A model generated the notes under the pieces. It saw only the letters and a program-made list of their open reading frames with translations. It was not told the origin of the DNA and made no database searches. A DNA stretch of 64,000 bases. Source: Niastella vici (lineage in GTDB: Bacteria; Bacteroidota; Bacteroidia; Chitinophagales; Chitinophagaceae). Below are positions 25,870-34,807 of this stretch, piece by piece; within the stretch, counting starts at the first letter, position 1; each line of letters starts with the position of its first letter. Where the stretch lies: contig NZ_LVYD01000024.1 in assembly GCF_002077945.1 (NCBI RefSeq), forward strand, positions 310,001-374,000, given 5' to 3'. The translations under genes and the position numbers were made by a program.

Positions 25870-27729
25870 TCAGGCAGCAGCTTTCTTCTGATCAGAAGGG
25901 AGTTGCTTTACAGGAGTTTTTTTGGCAGATGCTTTGATTTTCTTTTCGTGTTCGCTAAGCGCAGCTAATTTTTCTTTTAACCGATGATCGCGTTTATCAG
26001 CTTCTGCTTTTTGTTCCTTTTCAAAGGCGCTGATTGGTACAATACCAAGGCTTTCGGCCATTTTACGTACCATAAATGCTTCTTTAGAACCCGGAAGGAA
26101 ATTTCCGTATTTATCCAAAAACACCTGGTGCAGTACAAAGGATACCTGCTGTTTGGGTAATGTTTCAAGCGCTTTGAGAAATTTATCCGCAGTATTATGA
26201 GAGAATGGAGGTAATTTGACCATTTTTTCAATCTTGGAACGAACCGAATAGCTGATATTATCGAAAAGTAAAAATAATAACATTGAACTATCAACGCGGC
26301 TGGGTGCTTTAGGTAAAGAGCCATTAAAGTTGGTTGATTCACGAAGGCCCCCTACAATTTTTTCATGTACTTTTTGCGCGTCGAGCTGCTTTTTACGTGT
26401 TGACCATTCCTGTAACCGGGTCCGTTCCTGGTTGATGTCATCTAAAGTCGCTTTTCCACTGGCGAGTTTTTGCTTATTTGCCTGTGCATTTTTGGGTTTC
26501 TTTTCATTCATTTGTACGTAGATGTATTTGCCGGTAGACTTATCGCTGGAATCATAAACAATAAATGCCTTTTTATATCGGCCGCAGGCAACATGCTTGT
26601 CGTATATAGATTTATCGGTTTCATATTTTTTAACAGCTTTAGCATAGCCTTGTTTGATTTCCCCTTTTTTCATACCGTGGCGTTTGGCCCACTCCTGATA
26701 CTCCTCCGGTGATCGTTTAACGGGTTCTACTATTTGAGTGCAATCATCACTGTAACCAATTTTGAAAACCTCCAACCCTTCTTCTTTTAAGGTCTTGACC
26801 TCATCGGGTGTGCCGTTATATGATTCAAATACAAACACGATAGCCGGATCTTCTTTTGCTTTCTGAAATTCCTTTTTGATATGAATCGATGTTTTATTAT
26901 TAAAACAGGCGATATTGCTGCATTGAGGGTGCTTGTCATCACCGGGAAACAAAGAGTAGCAGCCGCTATTGAATGGACAGGTGAGGCATGTACCCATTTT
27001 TGTATCAAGGGTAGAATCGGTGGTATCGAAAACAGCCTGTGACAAAAGCCCGCTATACTTCGTAAGTATGTACGTGTTTAGATTAATATCAGGATGTTCA
27101 GCATTTTCATCCTCTTTCGAAACTTGGTTCTCGTAAATTAATTTCTGAACGTTAGCCGGAAAGACTGCTATTTGAAGCGCAATTTTAACGGTAATACCTT
27201 GTTTGGTAAGTATGGCCTGCCATTGGGGAGTGAGGTCTGTTAATTTGATTTGCTGCCGTATAAAATATTCGGTTTTACCAACAGCAGCGGCGATTTCGGA
27301 CGGGTTAAGGTGACATTGTTCTGCCATTTGACGGAACTTGGCTGCCTGTTCCATTACAGGTACGTTTTCCCGTTGGAGGTTTTCAATCAGTTGCATAGCA
27401 AGCGCCTCTTCGTCGGTAGCTTCAATGGTAAGGGCAGGTACGTCGGACAAACCTACTTCTTTAGCTGCCCGCCAGCGTCGTTCACCATGGATAATCATAT
27501 ACTTGTCTCCTTTTTTACGAAGCGAAAGGGATTGCATGATCCCCCATATCCTGACGGATGCAACAAGTTCATCCATAGACATCTCATCGAAAGTTTTTCG
27601 AGGTTGATTAGGATCAGGAATAATATCGGTGGTGGCAACACGCTGCGGTATTCCATCTGCCTGGGTGACTTGATTTTCCGAAGTAGAAGCAACGATAGTT
27701 TCGTTTGCTACAGTGATTTGATCTGTCAT
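25870..27729 (-). CDS. ParB/RepB/Spo0J-family protein, 619 aa
   Basis: N-terminal ParB CTPase/nuclease-like domain: PDPNQPRKTFDEMSMDELV, then IHGERRWRAA (box II, about residue 80) and LIENLQRENV (about 113), followed by a helix-turn-helix region (AAAVGKTEYFIRQQIKL). The C-terminal 400 residues are a long extension with a cysteine cluster (CLTCPFNSGCYS, CSNIACFNN) and a Lys-rich tail. No ParA was found nearby. The length and extension differ from chromosomal ParB and fit plasmid/ICE ParB-like proteins. Confidence 0.85.
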   Translation of the reverse strand: MTDQITVANETIVASTSENQVTQADGIPQRVATTDIIPDPNQPRKTFDEMSMDELVASVRIWGIMQSLSLRKKGDKYMIIHGERRWRAAKEVGLSDVPALTIEATDEEALAMQLIENLQRENVPVMEQAAKFRQMAEQCHLNPSEIAAAVGKTEYFIRQQIKLTDLTPQWQAILTKQGITVKIALQIAVFPANVQKLIYENQVSKEDENAEHPDINLNTYILTKYSGLLSQAVFDTTDSTLDTKMGTCLTCPFNSGCYSLFPGDDKHPQCSNIACFNNKTSIHIKKEFQKAKEDPAIVFVFESYNGTPDEVKTLKEEGLEVFKIGYSDDCTQIVEPVKRSPEEYQEWAKRHGMKKGEIKQGYAKAVKKYETDKSIYDKHVACGRYKKAFIVYDSSDKSTGKYIYVQMNEKKPKNAQANKQKLASGKATLDDINQERTRLQEWSTRKKQLDAQKVHEKIVGGLRESTNFNGSLPKAPSRVDSSMLLFLLFDNISYSVRSKIEKMVKLPPFSHNTADKFLKALETLPKQQVSFVLHQVFLDKYGNFLPGSKEAFMVRKMAESLGIVPISAFEKEQKAEADKRDHRLKEKLAALSEHEKKIKASAKKTPVKQLPSDQKKAAA

Positions 27730-27768
27730 AATTCTAATATTTAAAAGTGAACAATAATTTCTAATTGA

Positions 27769-28353
27769 TTAAAAACCGTGTCTTCGTAACAACTCCCGTA
27801 CAGGGGACTGATTGGGATCTTCCGGGTCGAAGAGTGTATATAGCTGACCAGCAAGTGTATCTGAATTTAAAAATTCAACAAGCCGGAAAGGGATAGCTTG
27901 TGTTTTGTCAGAAACCAGGTGTGCCACCTGTACAGGTATATCACTGTAAACCGCTGATAGCTTGTTTCCATCGATAACTACAACCAGTTTGCAGGATTTG
28001 GAACCGCCGTGGTGAAGACTACCTGATTTTAAAGGATCACCATATGTTTTATAAGGCTCCTTGAACTTTTCAAATTGTTCGTTGGCCCAGCAAATGAGAA
28101 AATCGTCCCAGGATGTGCAGTTATAAATGTTTAATTCAGATTCTTCAAACTCATCCCAGTTCAGAAATTGCTGATGGTAGTCATTGTGAAATTTTATGGC
28201 CCACCGGGCAATTTCATGGAGGGTGTCAACATAGCCGAACAAATCCTTTCGTTGAATAAAGTGGTAAAGCGGTTGAAGAATGGCATCTGCGATACAAGCC
28301 GTATACAGAAGCAATGACCGGTCATGTTCAAATGCAGGTATGTTATTTACCAT
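27769..28353 (-). CDS. Hypothetical protein, 194 aa
   Basis: Helical N-terminus (TACIADAILQPLYHFIQRKD), acidic middle, then a beta segment CKLVVVIDGNKLSAVYSDIP that resembles a small plasmid-borne domain of unknown role, and a basic end (ELLRRHGF). It lies 39 bases upstream of parB. No confident family. Confidence 0.6.
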   Translation of the reverse strand: MVNNIPAFEHDRSLLLYTACIADAILQPLYHFIQRKDLFGYVDTLHEIARWAIKFHNDYHQQFLNWDEFEESELNIYNCTSWDDFLICWANEQFEKFKEPYKTYGDPLKSGSLHHGGSKSCKLVVVIDGNKLSAVYSDIPVQVAHLVSDKTQAIPFRLVEFLNSDTLAGQLYTLFDPEDPNQSPVRELLRRHGF

Positions 28354-28433
28354 CGGAAAAAGTTTATAGCAAGGTGTTTCAATACCTTACTGGTAATAAT
28401 TTGTTTTGACTAGTAAAATGGTGGTGGAAATTT

Positions 28434-28460
28434 CACCGGGTAATTGTATCAAGCCCGGTG
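28434..28460 (-). terminator. Hairpin at the 3' end of the primase-polymerase gene
   Basis: CACCGGG / CCCGGTG with a 13-base loop; overlaps the last codons and stop of the primase-polymerase gene. No long T-run follows, so it may be an RNA-stabilising structure rather than a true terminator. Confidence 0.5.
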
Positions 28461-29411
28461 TCTTTTATTATAGGGTACACCATATCCTTCGGCGAGAAGG
28501 CGTTTGGCTGCAAGTCTAAAATCTTTATTACATTCTAAAAAGGCGTACACTGCACATGGGCGGTAACCAACCTTGCGTTCAAATTCAGTGCTGGTCGTAA
28601 ATACACCAAAGAGGTTCAAACCATGGTGGAAATCTCCGGAGGTATCGTGGTCGGTGATGCCAGGTCTTCTGAAATAAGATTTTACGCCGTCGTACCGAAC
28701 AAGTTTCCAGCCATGATACTCGAGTAAACCAATTACATCTCCCCTGGCATCATAATCATTCAGCGGACTTTCATTATCGTAATAATGAATGGAAGGAATG
28801 GCGATGGTAGGCCGTGGGCGTTCATATAAATTGAACGATTTTGCAATATCCATAAGCATGAGCCGCTGATCGGGTTGTAATACCGGCAGGTGCCCGAGGT
28901 CATGCTGAATAAACTGGTAGCCTGGTGTAGGATAAACAATAACATACCCACCTCTTCCCCTTGTTTCCAAAAGCACCCTTATTTTATCGTTCGGGTTTAT
29001 CAACAATTCTTCTTTGGTTGTGGAGCGCCTGGCAAGGACACGATTATTTTCAATTACCGGGCATTTATAATAAAAATGATATCCTTTATTACGTGTGGCG
29101 CCTATACAAAGGCTGGAAGCAACATCTGCGTTTGAGCGTTGAATGGCAGAATAAAAATCATCAAACAAATGAGTAGTAAGATCATGTTTGCTATCTACGT
29201 CAATAACTTCCAGGTTCCCGCTGACTTCTCCGCAGATTATGGCAATACCTTCCACACTAGAGTAACGGAATACTTTGCGCAATTCTTTATCTGAAATAAT
29301 CTCGTGCTGGTAAGGTTCCCAGTTTATTAAGCTTTTTTTTTGAAAGTTGACAGGGACAACTGACAAACCGAAGGATTTGTACAATTGTGCAGCCTTTATT
29401 AGTGAGTTCAT
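28449..29411 (-). CDS. Bifunctional DNA primase/polymerase (AEP/Prim-Pol domain)
   Basis: Archaeo-eukaryotic primase-type domain at the N-terminus: GLSVVPVNFQKKSLINW, then the metal-binding pair in LEVIDVDSKHD (D71, D73), NKGYHFYYKC with His112, and LLETRGRGGYVIVYPTPGY. Such proteins prime or extend DNA for element replication. No helicase domain is attached (320 aa) and none is seen nearby, so a host or off-window helicase is needed. SSB lies 2 kb upstream on the same strand. Confidence 0.85.
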   Translation of the reverse strand: MNSLIKAAQLYKSFGLSVVPVNFQKKSLINWEPYQHEIISDKELRKVFRYSSVEGIAIICGEVSGNLEVIDVDSKHDLTTHLFDDFYSAIQRSNADVASSLCIGATRNKGYHFYYKCPVIENNRVLARRSTTKEELLINPNDKIRVLLETRGRGGYVIVYPTPGYQFIQHDLGHLPVLQPDQRLMLMDIAKSFNLYERPRPTIAIPSIHYYDNESPLNDYDARGDVIGLLEYHGWKLVRYDGVKSYFRRPGITDHDTSGDFHHGLNLFGVFTTSTEFERKVGYRPCAVYAFLECNKDFRLAAKRLLAEGYGVPYNKRHRA

Positions 29412-29549
29412 CCGATCAGTTTTTATAAAGAGGTGAAACCGGTATTTAGCTGGCTGTTTGTTTAATTACAGAAGTAATCGGTGCATCCATATTTGTATAC
29501 ATAAATGATCTCATTATTTTTAAAGGTTTAGCGTAGTTCTGTCAGCAGT

Positions 29550-30083
29550 TCATCCTTCATGGTCTGAGCCAGGGTGAATCTCTTCTTGATTCTCCGGAAG
29601 GCATGGAAGACCTTTGTATTTTTCAACGGGTATTTCACCACGTTTGGATTTACGGATAGAATTAGCCGGTTTAAGCATACCGAGACGGATATTAATAATA
29701 CTGACCATCGCATTGATGGACTTGTTGATAGTCTGAGCCTGTTGGATGTACTCTTTATTTTCCTGGACTTTAGTAATGTTGTCTTTTAGAATGGATATCA
29801 CATCGCCGATGAAAGAATTTTCCTGTTCCATAAACAGGGCAACCTGTTGTTCAGCATCGGGATTGGATTTCAGAGAAATGATATTGGTAACAGGCTTCCA
29901 GTATTTTAAAAATTCTTCGATGGACTCGAATGGCCGTTCAAAGGAACAAATATTGGTTTTGATGATGAAGCGTTCTTTTATTTCATCAATTTTATAGTCC
30001 AGCACATAATAAATGTTGGTGCCGTATTGAAAGGTTTTACTCTTTATTGCTTCGAGTGTATCAGTTATTTGTTTCGTGTTCAT
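29550..30083 (-). CDS. Hypothetical protein, 177 aa
   Basis: MNTKQITDTLEAIKSKTFQY...; beta-rich start, then a long helix (residues 85-135). It overlaps the end of the HNH-like gene by 23 bases, so it is translationally coupled. Family unknown. The gap 29412-29549 holds no supported feature. Confidence 0.6.
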   Translation of the reverse strand: MNTKQITDTLEAIKSKTFQYGTNIYYVLDYKIDEIKERFIIKTNICSFERPFESIEEFLKYWKPVTNIISLKSNPDAEQQVALFMEQENSFIGDVISILKDNITKVQENKEYIQQAQTINKSINAMVSIINIRLGMLKPANSIRKSKRGEIPVEKYKGLPCLPENQEEIHPGSDHEG

Positions 30084-30858
30084 AAATAATTCGGTTTAAT
30101 GTGAGTTGTTGACGTTTAAGTTCCAGCAGGGCTGGATTTTTTTTTAACAGTTCGCGAAGTGTGGGATTACCATGGGTTAGAATTCCCGCTACGTAGTTAT
30201 CTGAAAGGGCCTGGCTGCTTTTGGCGGAATTTTTACGCGATAGTTCCGCATTGGAGAGAAGGACAAGGTTATCGATGGTAAGGTTATGAGGGTCCCCGTC
30301 CCTGAATACGACATTCATTCCTTCAGCAATCTCACCATATATTTGTTGCCATGCCCAGCGTCCCCACTGAATAAATTTGCCGTTGATTTTGATAAAGGGA
30401 ATTTTGCGGGCTCCTTTCTGCATTGACCAGTAATGAATTTCGCCATCAGGTGTTCGCCCGACTTTATCCCAGGCTTTTACAGGACAGAGGCGAAAACAAC
30501 CAGCTTTTACGTTACGTTCATGAATGGCTTTTATTTGACCGGGAGTTCGGGATAGATGCAGGTACTTTCTTTTCTTTTCAATATGCTTTTTTGTCCATCC
30601 CTTTTGCTTCGGCCATTTTTGCTGAAAGATTGTGGCAAGTTCTGTGTCTCCTATAATGGTATATTGTTCTTTCAGAAATACGATCATTTCCCCGGTGAAA
30701 TATTCCAGCTCCATTCTTTTTAATCCCAACCGGCGACAGGCAGTTCTGACAGCAGAAATAGTAATGCCTAATTTTCCTGAAAGCTGGTGATTGGTTAATT
30801 GCTCATAATGATCACGGATAAATAATTCAATAGTATTTAAGTCTGAAGTTTTGTTCAT
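30061..30858 (-). CDS. HNH-endonuclease-like protein with N-terminal helix-turn-helix, 265 aa
   Basis: Residues 1-55 look like a winged/HTH module (YEQLTNHQLSGKLGITISAV). The middle part reads WGRWAWQQIYGEIAEGMNVV, then FRDGDPHNLTIDNLVLLSNA, the layout of phage-type HNH nucleases. However, the usual catalytic His-His before the DG is replaced (VVFRDGD), so it may be a DNA-binding protein without nuclease activity. It lies between SSB and the 177-aa orphan. Confidence 0.7.
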   Translation of the reverse strand: MNKTSDLNTIELFIRDHYEQLTNHQLSGKLGITISAVRTACRRLGLKRMELEYFTGEMIVFLKEQYTIIGDTELATIFQQKWPKQKGWTKKHIEKKRKYLHLSRTPGQIKAIHERNVKAGCFRLCPVKAWDKVGRTPDGEIHYWSMQKGARKIPFIKINGKFIQWGRWAWQQIYGEIAEGMNVVFRDGDPHNLTIDNLVLLSNAELSRKNSAKSSQALSDNYVAGILTHGNPTLRELLKKNPALLELKRQQLTLNRIIYEHETNN

Positions 30859-30932
30859 GACTCATCGTTTTTAATTAATTGAGTAATGAATGATGTTTGG
30901 TAATTTGCGTTAATGGGTGATTAGCAAAGTGT

Positions 30933-31337
30933 TCAAAACTCTTCATCAAGATGCGAATGCTCAAAATCTTCGTTTTGTTCAGTAGGTTCGTTTTGCAACT
31001 TGGGTTCAATACCCAGCAGCAATAATTCGTTCAGTACTATTTCGGTGACCAGACGGTTAATACCGTTTTTGTCGGTATACCTGCGATGTACCAGTTTACC
31101 GGATACAGCCACTTCTCTTCCTATGGCAAAAAACTTTTCGGCGATCTCAGCCAATTTCCCCCAGGCTACTGCCTTATGCCACAAAGTCTCAGTGACGCGT
31201 TCCCCCTTGGCGTTTCTATAAGTATCATTGGTGGCAATTGAAAAACGGGCCATTTTTTTACCGCTTTCGGTAAGGCGGATAACAGGCAATTGCCCGAGGT
31301 TGCCAATCAATTGAACTCTATTTTTTATTGCGAACAT
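30933..31337 (-). CDS. ssb: Single-stranded DNA-binding protein
   Basis: OB-fold SSB: NRVQLIGNLGQLPVIRLTES, KMARFSIATND, ETLWHKAVAWGKLAE and VSGKLVHRRYTDKNG are family hallmarks. 134 aa with a short acidic tail ending LDEEF, similar to the protein-interaction tip of bacterial SSBs. On conjugative elements SSB coats incoming single strands and supports primase. A hairpin terminator (31406-31433) lies just upstream. Confidence 0.95.
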   Translation of the reverse strand: MFAIKNRVQLIGNLGQLPVIRLTESGKKMARFSIATNDTYRNAKGERVTETLWHKAVAWGKLAEIAEKFFAIGREVAVSGKLVHRRYTDKNGINRLVTEIVLNELLLLGIEPKLQNEPTEQNEDFEHSHLDEEF

Positions 31338-31405
31338 ATCGGTATTTTAAAATGGTTATTTATTTCTGTTTATGAAGTCCTAATGTCAAGCAATGGTTAT
31401 AAAAA

Positions 31406-31433
31406 CCGGGACGGTGTTTTCTATCCGCCCCGG
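31406..31433 (-). terminator. Hairpin terminator upstream of ssb
   Basis: CCGGGACGG / CCGCCCCGG (one mismatch) with a 10-base loop, followed on the minus strand by TTTTTAT. Ends the unit that carries the 118-aa gene. Confidence 0.75.
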
Positions 31434-31475
31434 AATTGTTCTTTGCCGTTAGAAAACAGCGTTTCTGTGGTACGG

Positions 31476-31832
31476 CTAAACGGGCACTTTTACTGTTTCG
31501 AAAGCTGCAAAATCATCGGCCCCGGCCACTGCGTCTGGGTACAGGTAACCGTAGACTGGATGCTTTTTGTATTCAATTTTTAAGTAAGTGCAGCTTTTTA
31601 TTTCATTTTCAAAGTAGGATTTCAGTGCCTCCAGCTGGTATCGTTGCTCACCAGTCAAAGAATATGGACATGGTAAAAAATATTCATTTTGTAACTGCTG
31701 CAGAATTTCCCACAGGTATAACACGGACTTTTCCGGACGGTAATAAGACTGCGTTGCGAATTGATATAGCGCAGATTGATCTCCGGTATGCCAAAGAGTG
31801 GCAAGGTCCCGGGCCTTTGCATCTGTTATCAT
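31476..31832 (-). CDS. Hypothetical protein, 118 aa
   Basis: MITDAKARDLATLWHTGDQS...; resembles a small family in Bacteroidota mobile elements that opens with an A-x-x-L-A-xLWHTGD motif. No catalytic residues. The overlapping plus-strand frame 31436-31834 is a shadow. Confidence 0.6.
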   Translation of the reverse strand: MITDAKARDLATLWHTGDQSALYQFATQSYYRPEKSVLYLWEILQQLQNEYFLPCPYSLTGEQRYQLEALKSYFENEIKSCTYLKIEYKKHPVYGYLYPDAVAGADDFAAFETVKVPV

Positions 31833-31896
31833 AGTAGATATTTAAAGTGTGAACGTATACTTGTAGGTGACAGGATTCAGGTAAGTGATCTGTTGG

Positions 31897-32178
31897 TTAA
31901 TCTGTTTGCGGATCAGTCGGTGTTCCCGGGTCTTCAACAATTGCCACATCTTTCATATAGTTGAGCTTGTACCATAGATAAAAGCGTTTTTGTGCTTTTA
32001 TTAAGGCTTCGACGGCTCTTCCTTTTTCTGCCTTTTCAGCAAATTTTTTAGCCCTGGCTTCTCCCCATCCAAACTCTTCCTTGGCATACCGTTCAAAAAC
32101 GGCCCTGGCAGTATCACCGGGCTTATAATTTGTAAGAAAATGTTCAGCAACCTGAACATAAAATTGTTCTGTTGTCAT
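31897..32178 (-). CDS. Hypothetical protein, 93 aa
   Basis: Helical, charged protein (MTTEQFYVQVAEHFLTNYKP...) with GWGEARAKKFAEKAEKGRAV and an acidic/Pro tail. Between the DUF3560 gene and the 118-aa gene on the same strand. Family unknown. Confidence 0.6.
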   Translation of the reverse strand: MTTEQFYVQVAEHFLTNYKPGDTARAVFERYAKEEFGWGEARAKKFAEKAEKGRAVEALIKAQKRFYLWYKLNYMKDVAIVEDPGTPTDPQTD

Positions 32179-32222
32179 AACAATTACAGTTTAATGGTGA
32201 TAAAAAATGTTTGACGAATGGA

Positions 32223-33059
32223 TTAGGCTGCACTTTCTGACTGAGTATCGGAAGCAGTTGTATTGATTGGAATGGATGGTGGCTCGTAGGTTTTTAGAAA
32301 CTCAGTGGCAGCAAAAACGGCGTTGTTATTTAATTGCCGTTGCCATGCTTGTTCTTCATGAGACCACCTAAAACCCCACCTCTTTTTTAGTTGTTGCCGG
32401 ATTTCATAAGAAGGTTTGTCAGGAAAAATGAGTTGTAGTCTTCCAACATATGTATTTTCCAATACCCGAACACCTTTAATCATGGTATCAGTAGGAACTC
32501 GTTTAGCTTCCTGTTTCAAATAGGCGATACGTTGGCGAATGCGGTGCATATTGGCATTGTTATTTGTAAGTTTATAACCTGGATAACCAGTGCCTTGAAA
32601 ACGACCGGGAAGGTTGAGCTCTTGCCACAATTTGTCTGTGCCATACTCGAGTGCCAGGAATTTTTCTTTATCCTGTTTTTTGATACACTTGTTGGTATCT
32701 TTCATAAACTGTTGCATACTTTCGAGTGCCGCCAGTTTTTCCTGTAATTTTTCAATAGCGTTAGGATCATCCGAAGAAATAGCGTGGTTTTCCTCCATCG
32801 CCTTTACTCTGGCTTCATAGTACTCTGCTTTTTTGGACGCTTCGACGCCTTTGTGCATTGAATTGTGGATTTGATCAAGAGCGCGGCGGTGTTTTTTTTC
32901 GGAATGGTGGCCGACAAGGATCGGTTGTCCGGGCGGGATATAGGATGCGATGTCATCTGCCTTTTTATAAAAAGCGGCTGACTGTTTTTTATTTTTTTCA
33001 ATCTGGTTTTTTGCGTTATCAATGCGTTTTTGTTTGTGTTCTTCATAATTGTGCTTCAT
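32223..33059 (-). CDS. DUF3560-domain protein, 278 aa
   Basis: Contains the DUF3560 signature: KKADDIASYIPPGQPILVGH followed by HHSEKKHRRALDQIHNSM, on a coiled-coil region (residues 1-110). The C-terminal part (LKKRWGFRWSHEEQAWQRQL) resembles a DNA-interaction module of such plasmid proteins. The frame runs up to 33140, but a hairpin (33090-33138) covers that part, so MKHNYEEHKQKR at 33059 is chosen. Function of the family is not established. Confidence 0.8.
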   Translation of the reverse strand: MKHNYEEHKQKRIDNAKNQIEKNKKQSAAFYKKADDIASYIPPGQPILVGHHSEKKHRRALDQIHNSMHKGVEASKKAEYYEARVKAMEENHAISSDDPNAIEKLQEKLAALESMQQFMKDTNKCIKKQDKEKFLALEYGTDKLWQELNLPGRFQGTGYPGYKLTNNNANMHRIRQRIAYLKQEAKRVPTDTMIKGVRVLENTYVGRLQLIFPDKPSYEIRQQLKKRWGFRWSHEEQAWQRQLNNNAVFAATEFLKTYEPPSIPINTTASDTQSESAA

Positions 33060-33089
33060 AGTTAAATTTTTGAATAAGAAATAAATGGT

Positions 33090-33138
33090 GAAAGCCCGTG
33101 GCCGCCATACCAGGTGAGGTACAGTGGACCGGGCTTTC
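33090..33138 (-). terminator. Long-loop hairpin upstream of the DUF3560 gene
   Basis: GAAAGCCCG / CGGGCTTTC separated by 31 bases that can fold further. Minus-strand flanks are AT-rich. It separates the DUF3560 gene from the 137-aa gene. Confidence 0.6.
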
Positions 33139-33160
33139 ATTAAAAATTAAATGGGTATAA

Positions 33161-33574
33161 TTACAGGAGATCTACCTGTAGTGTGACCGTGTTGCTTTTC
33201 AGCATGCGGATTTGTTGTAAGATGTGCTGCAGGTGGATCGAATGTGCGAAATCATCTGGCCTTTGGGGAGCGCATTGGTTGGTAATGTCCTGCAATCCTG
33301 CATTCAGAATAATACCAGCTAGCCGGTGAGGTTCCTTATACAGGACTTCTGAACCGATTGCTTTATTTTCAACCAGGGTGGCCAGCACTTCTTCCATTTG
33401 GTCTAAAATTTGAAGTAGCCGGACAAGCTGATTGTATTGCAAGAATAATTCACGGTAATACGGCTGTTGTGTGAACCTGATGTTTTTTAACTGGGTGCAA
33501 TTTTTTATAGTTGTTTGTAATACACCTGTGCGCATAGCGGGCAAACCTAAATGGCAAGAATTTTTACTACTCAT
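33161..33574 (-). CDS. Hypothetical protein, 137 aa
   Basis: MSSKNSCHLGLPAMRTGVLQ...; all-helical with heptad-like Leu pattern in residues 45-80 (LVRLLQILDQMEEVLATLVE). Overlaps the 117-aa gene by 4 bases (ATGA), so it is co-translated. Family unknown. Confidence 0.6.
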   Translation of the reverse strand: MSSKNSCHLGLPAMRTGVLQTTIKNCTQLKNIRFTQQPYYRELFLQYNQLVRLLQILDQMEEVLATLVENKAIGSEVLYKEPHRLAGIILNAGLQDITNQCAPQRPDDFAHSIHLQHILQQIRMLKSNTVTLQVDLL

Positions 33575-33924
33575 GTGCTTTCAATTTTATGGCTGGCGCC
33601 AGCCGGAGTATGGTAATGCCGGTAATTTCTTATCTGTGAGTAATTTCCATCGTGAATTTGACTACATATCGCCCTGAATGCTTCGTAATCATTTTCCTTT
33701 TTACCGATATACGATAAATATGCTTTTACAAATAGTACTGCATCGTAATCTTCTTCGAGGTAAACCATATCATTCTGCCGGTAAGAAAAACCTGTAATTT
33801 GGTGATGAAGATTAAGCGTAAGCAGGGCACTGTATGGAACTTCGAGCCACGCATGCCCTGCATCGGCATAATAGGTAAATCGGGTTGGCATTTGAGCACC
33901 CGCATTCTGTTTATTGGTTTTCAT
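33571..33924 (-). CDS. Hypothetical protein, 117 aa
   Basis: Contains HAWLEVPYSALLTLNLHHQI and GFSYRQNDMVYLEEDYDAVL, reminiscent of short proteins found beside ArdC-type genes on plasmids and ICEs. Overlaps the following gene by 4 bases. No firm family. Confidence 0.6.
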   Translation of the reverse strand: MKTNKQNAGAQMPTRFTYYADAGHAWLEVPYSALLTLNLHHQITGFSYRQNDMVYLEEDYDAVLFVKAYLSYIGKKENDYEAFRAICSQIHDGNYSQIRNYRHYHTPAGASHKIEST

Positions 33925-34007
33925 AAATGTTATTTATTTGATTATTATTTTTTGAAACAAGTTTTGCCAAGTGTAGGTAAAGGACTTTTTACTGCTTACT
34001 AGGTGAT

Positions 34008-34382
34008 TTACTCGATAAAATGCCCAATAAACTTTACCTGGTTGAGGGATTTGTTAACCGTTACGGTTTTCTGCTGGAGATCTTTGAAGATGCCAAGTAG
34101 TTTTGAGCGTAGTTGTGAGGCTGGTTCACTTTGACTGAACTCGAGCGCCTTCATCATTAGATCGAGCTGACGTTCAGAAAAGATAACTTCATCATAAACC
34201 TCACCGGATTCTTTAAAAAAATCCCTGCTGTTTCGATATCCATATAGGAAGCCGCCAATCCGGGTAGAAAATTGAACATCAAAATCATAATGTGTAGCTG
34301 CTTCATGGAATAGTAAGTCAAATTCCTGGTCGCTTAGTTTGACAGACGCAGTTAGTGTGGCGATAAAATAGTATTGCTCCAT
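34008..34382 (-). CDS. Hypothetical protein, 124 aa
   Basis: MEQYYFIATLTASVKLSDQE..., alpha/beta-looking, C-terminal half helical. No motif. Follows the 111-aa gene by 52 bases. Unknown role. Confidence 0.55.
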   Translation of the reverse strand: MEQYYFIATLTASVKLSDQEFDLLFHEAATHYDFDVQFSTRIGGFLYGYRNSRDFFKESGEVYDEVIFSERQLDLMMKALEFSQSEPASQLRSKLLGIFKDLQQKTVTVNKSLNQVKFIGHFIE

Positions 34383-34434
34383 AAATTGAATTTGTTGATG
34401 TGAGAAAGTGATTGCCGAGAACTGATTTTTTTAC

Positions 34435-34770
34435 TTAATGCAACTGCTTGCTGCGGGAGTAAATAACATGACCACGGTAGTGGATTTCACTGACCCTGGT
34501 TTTGCCGGCAGGACTGAATTGTTCGTCAGTATTGATAGCGTAGCAACCAAGCTCCGGGTAATCAGGATAAATGGTGGCGCCATATAGATTTGCCTGGAGT
34601 AAAAATTGCTGGACGGACTGTTCAGTAACTACATGATCAAGTTTGTCATTGAACCAGAAGCAGAGTTTATATACGATAACAGGATTACGGAAGTGGCAGG
34701 CACAATGCGGACAAAAAGGTATTACGGTGACATGATCTTCACCTGATCGCTTTGTGGTAAGCATATCCAA
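34435..34770 (-). CDS. Hypothetical protein with a CxxC motif, 111 aa
   Basis: Has PFCPHCACHFRNP, a possible half zinc site, and a C-terminal basic end (GHVIYSRSKQLH). Met 3 is an alternative start. Lies 37 bases downstream of the ArdC-like gene. Function unknown. Confidence 0.55.
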   Translation of the reverse strand: MDMLTTKRSGEDHVTVIPFCPHCACHFRNPVIVYKLCFWFNDKLDHVVTEQSVQQFLLQANLYGATIYPDYPELGCYAINTDEQFSPAGKTRVSEIHYRGHVIYSRSKQLH

Positions 34771-34807
34771 AAAATTCTTTTGTCGTTAAATAATAGGGTG
34801 ATAGTCG

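Noticed and set aside
27250-27744. A 164-codon plus-strand frame over parB
   Set aside because: It is antisense to the well-supported ParB N-terminal domain.
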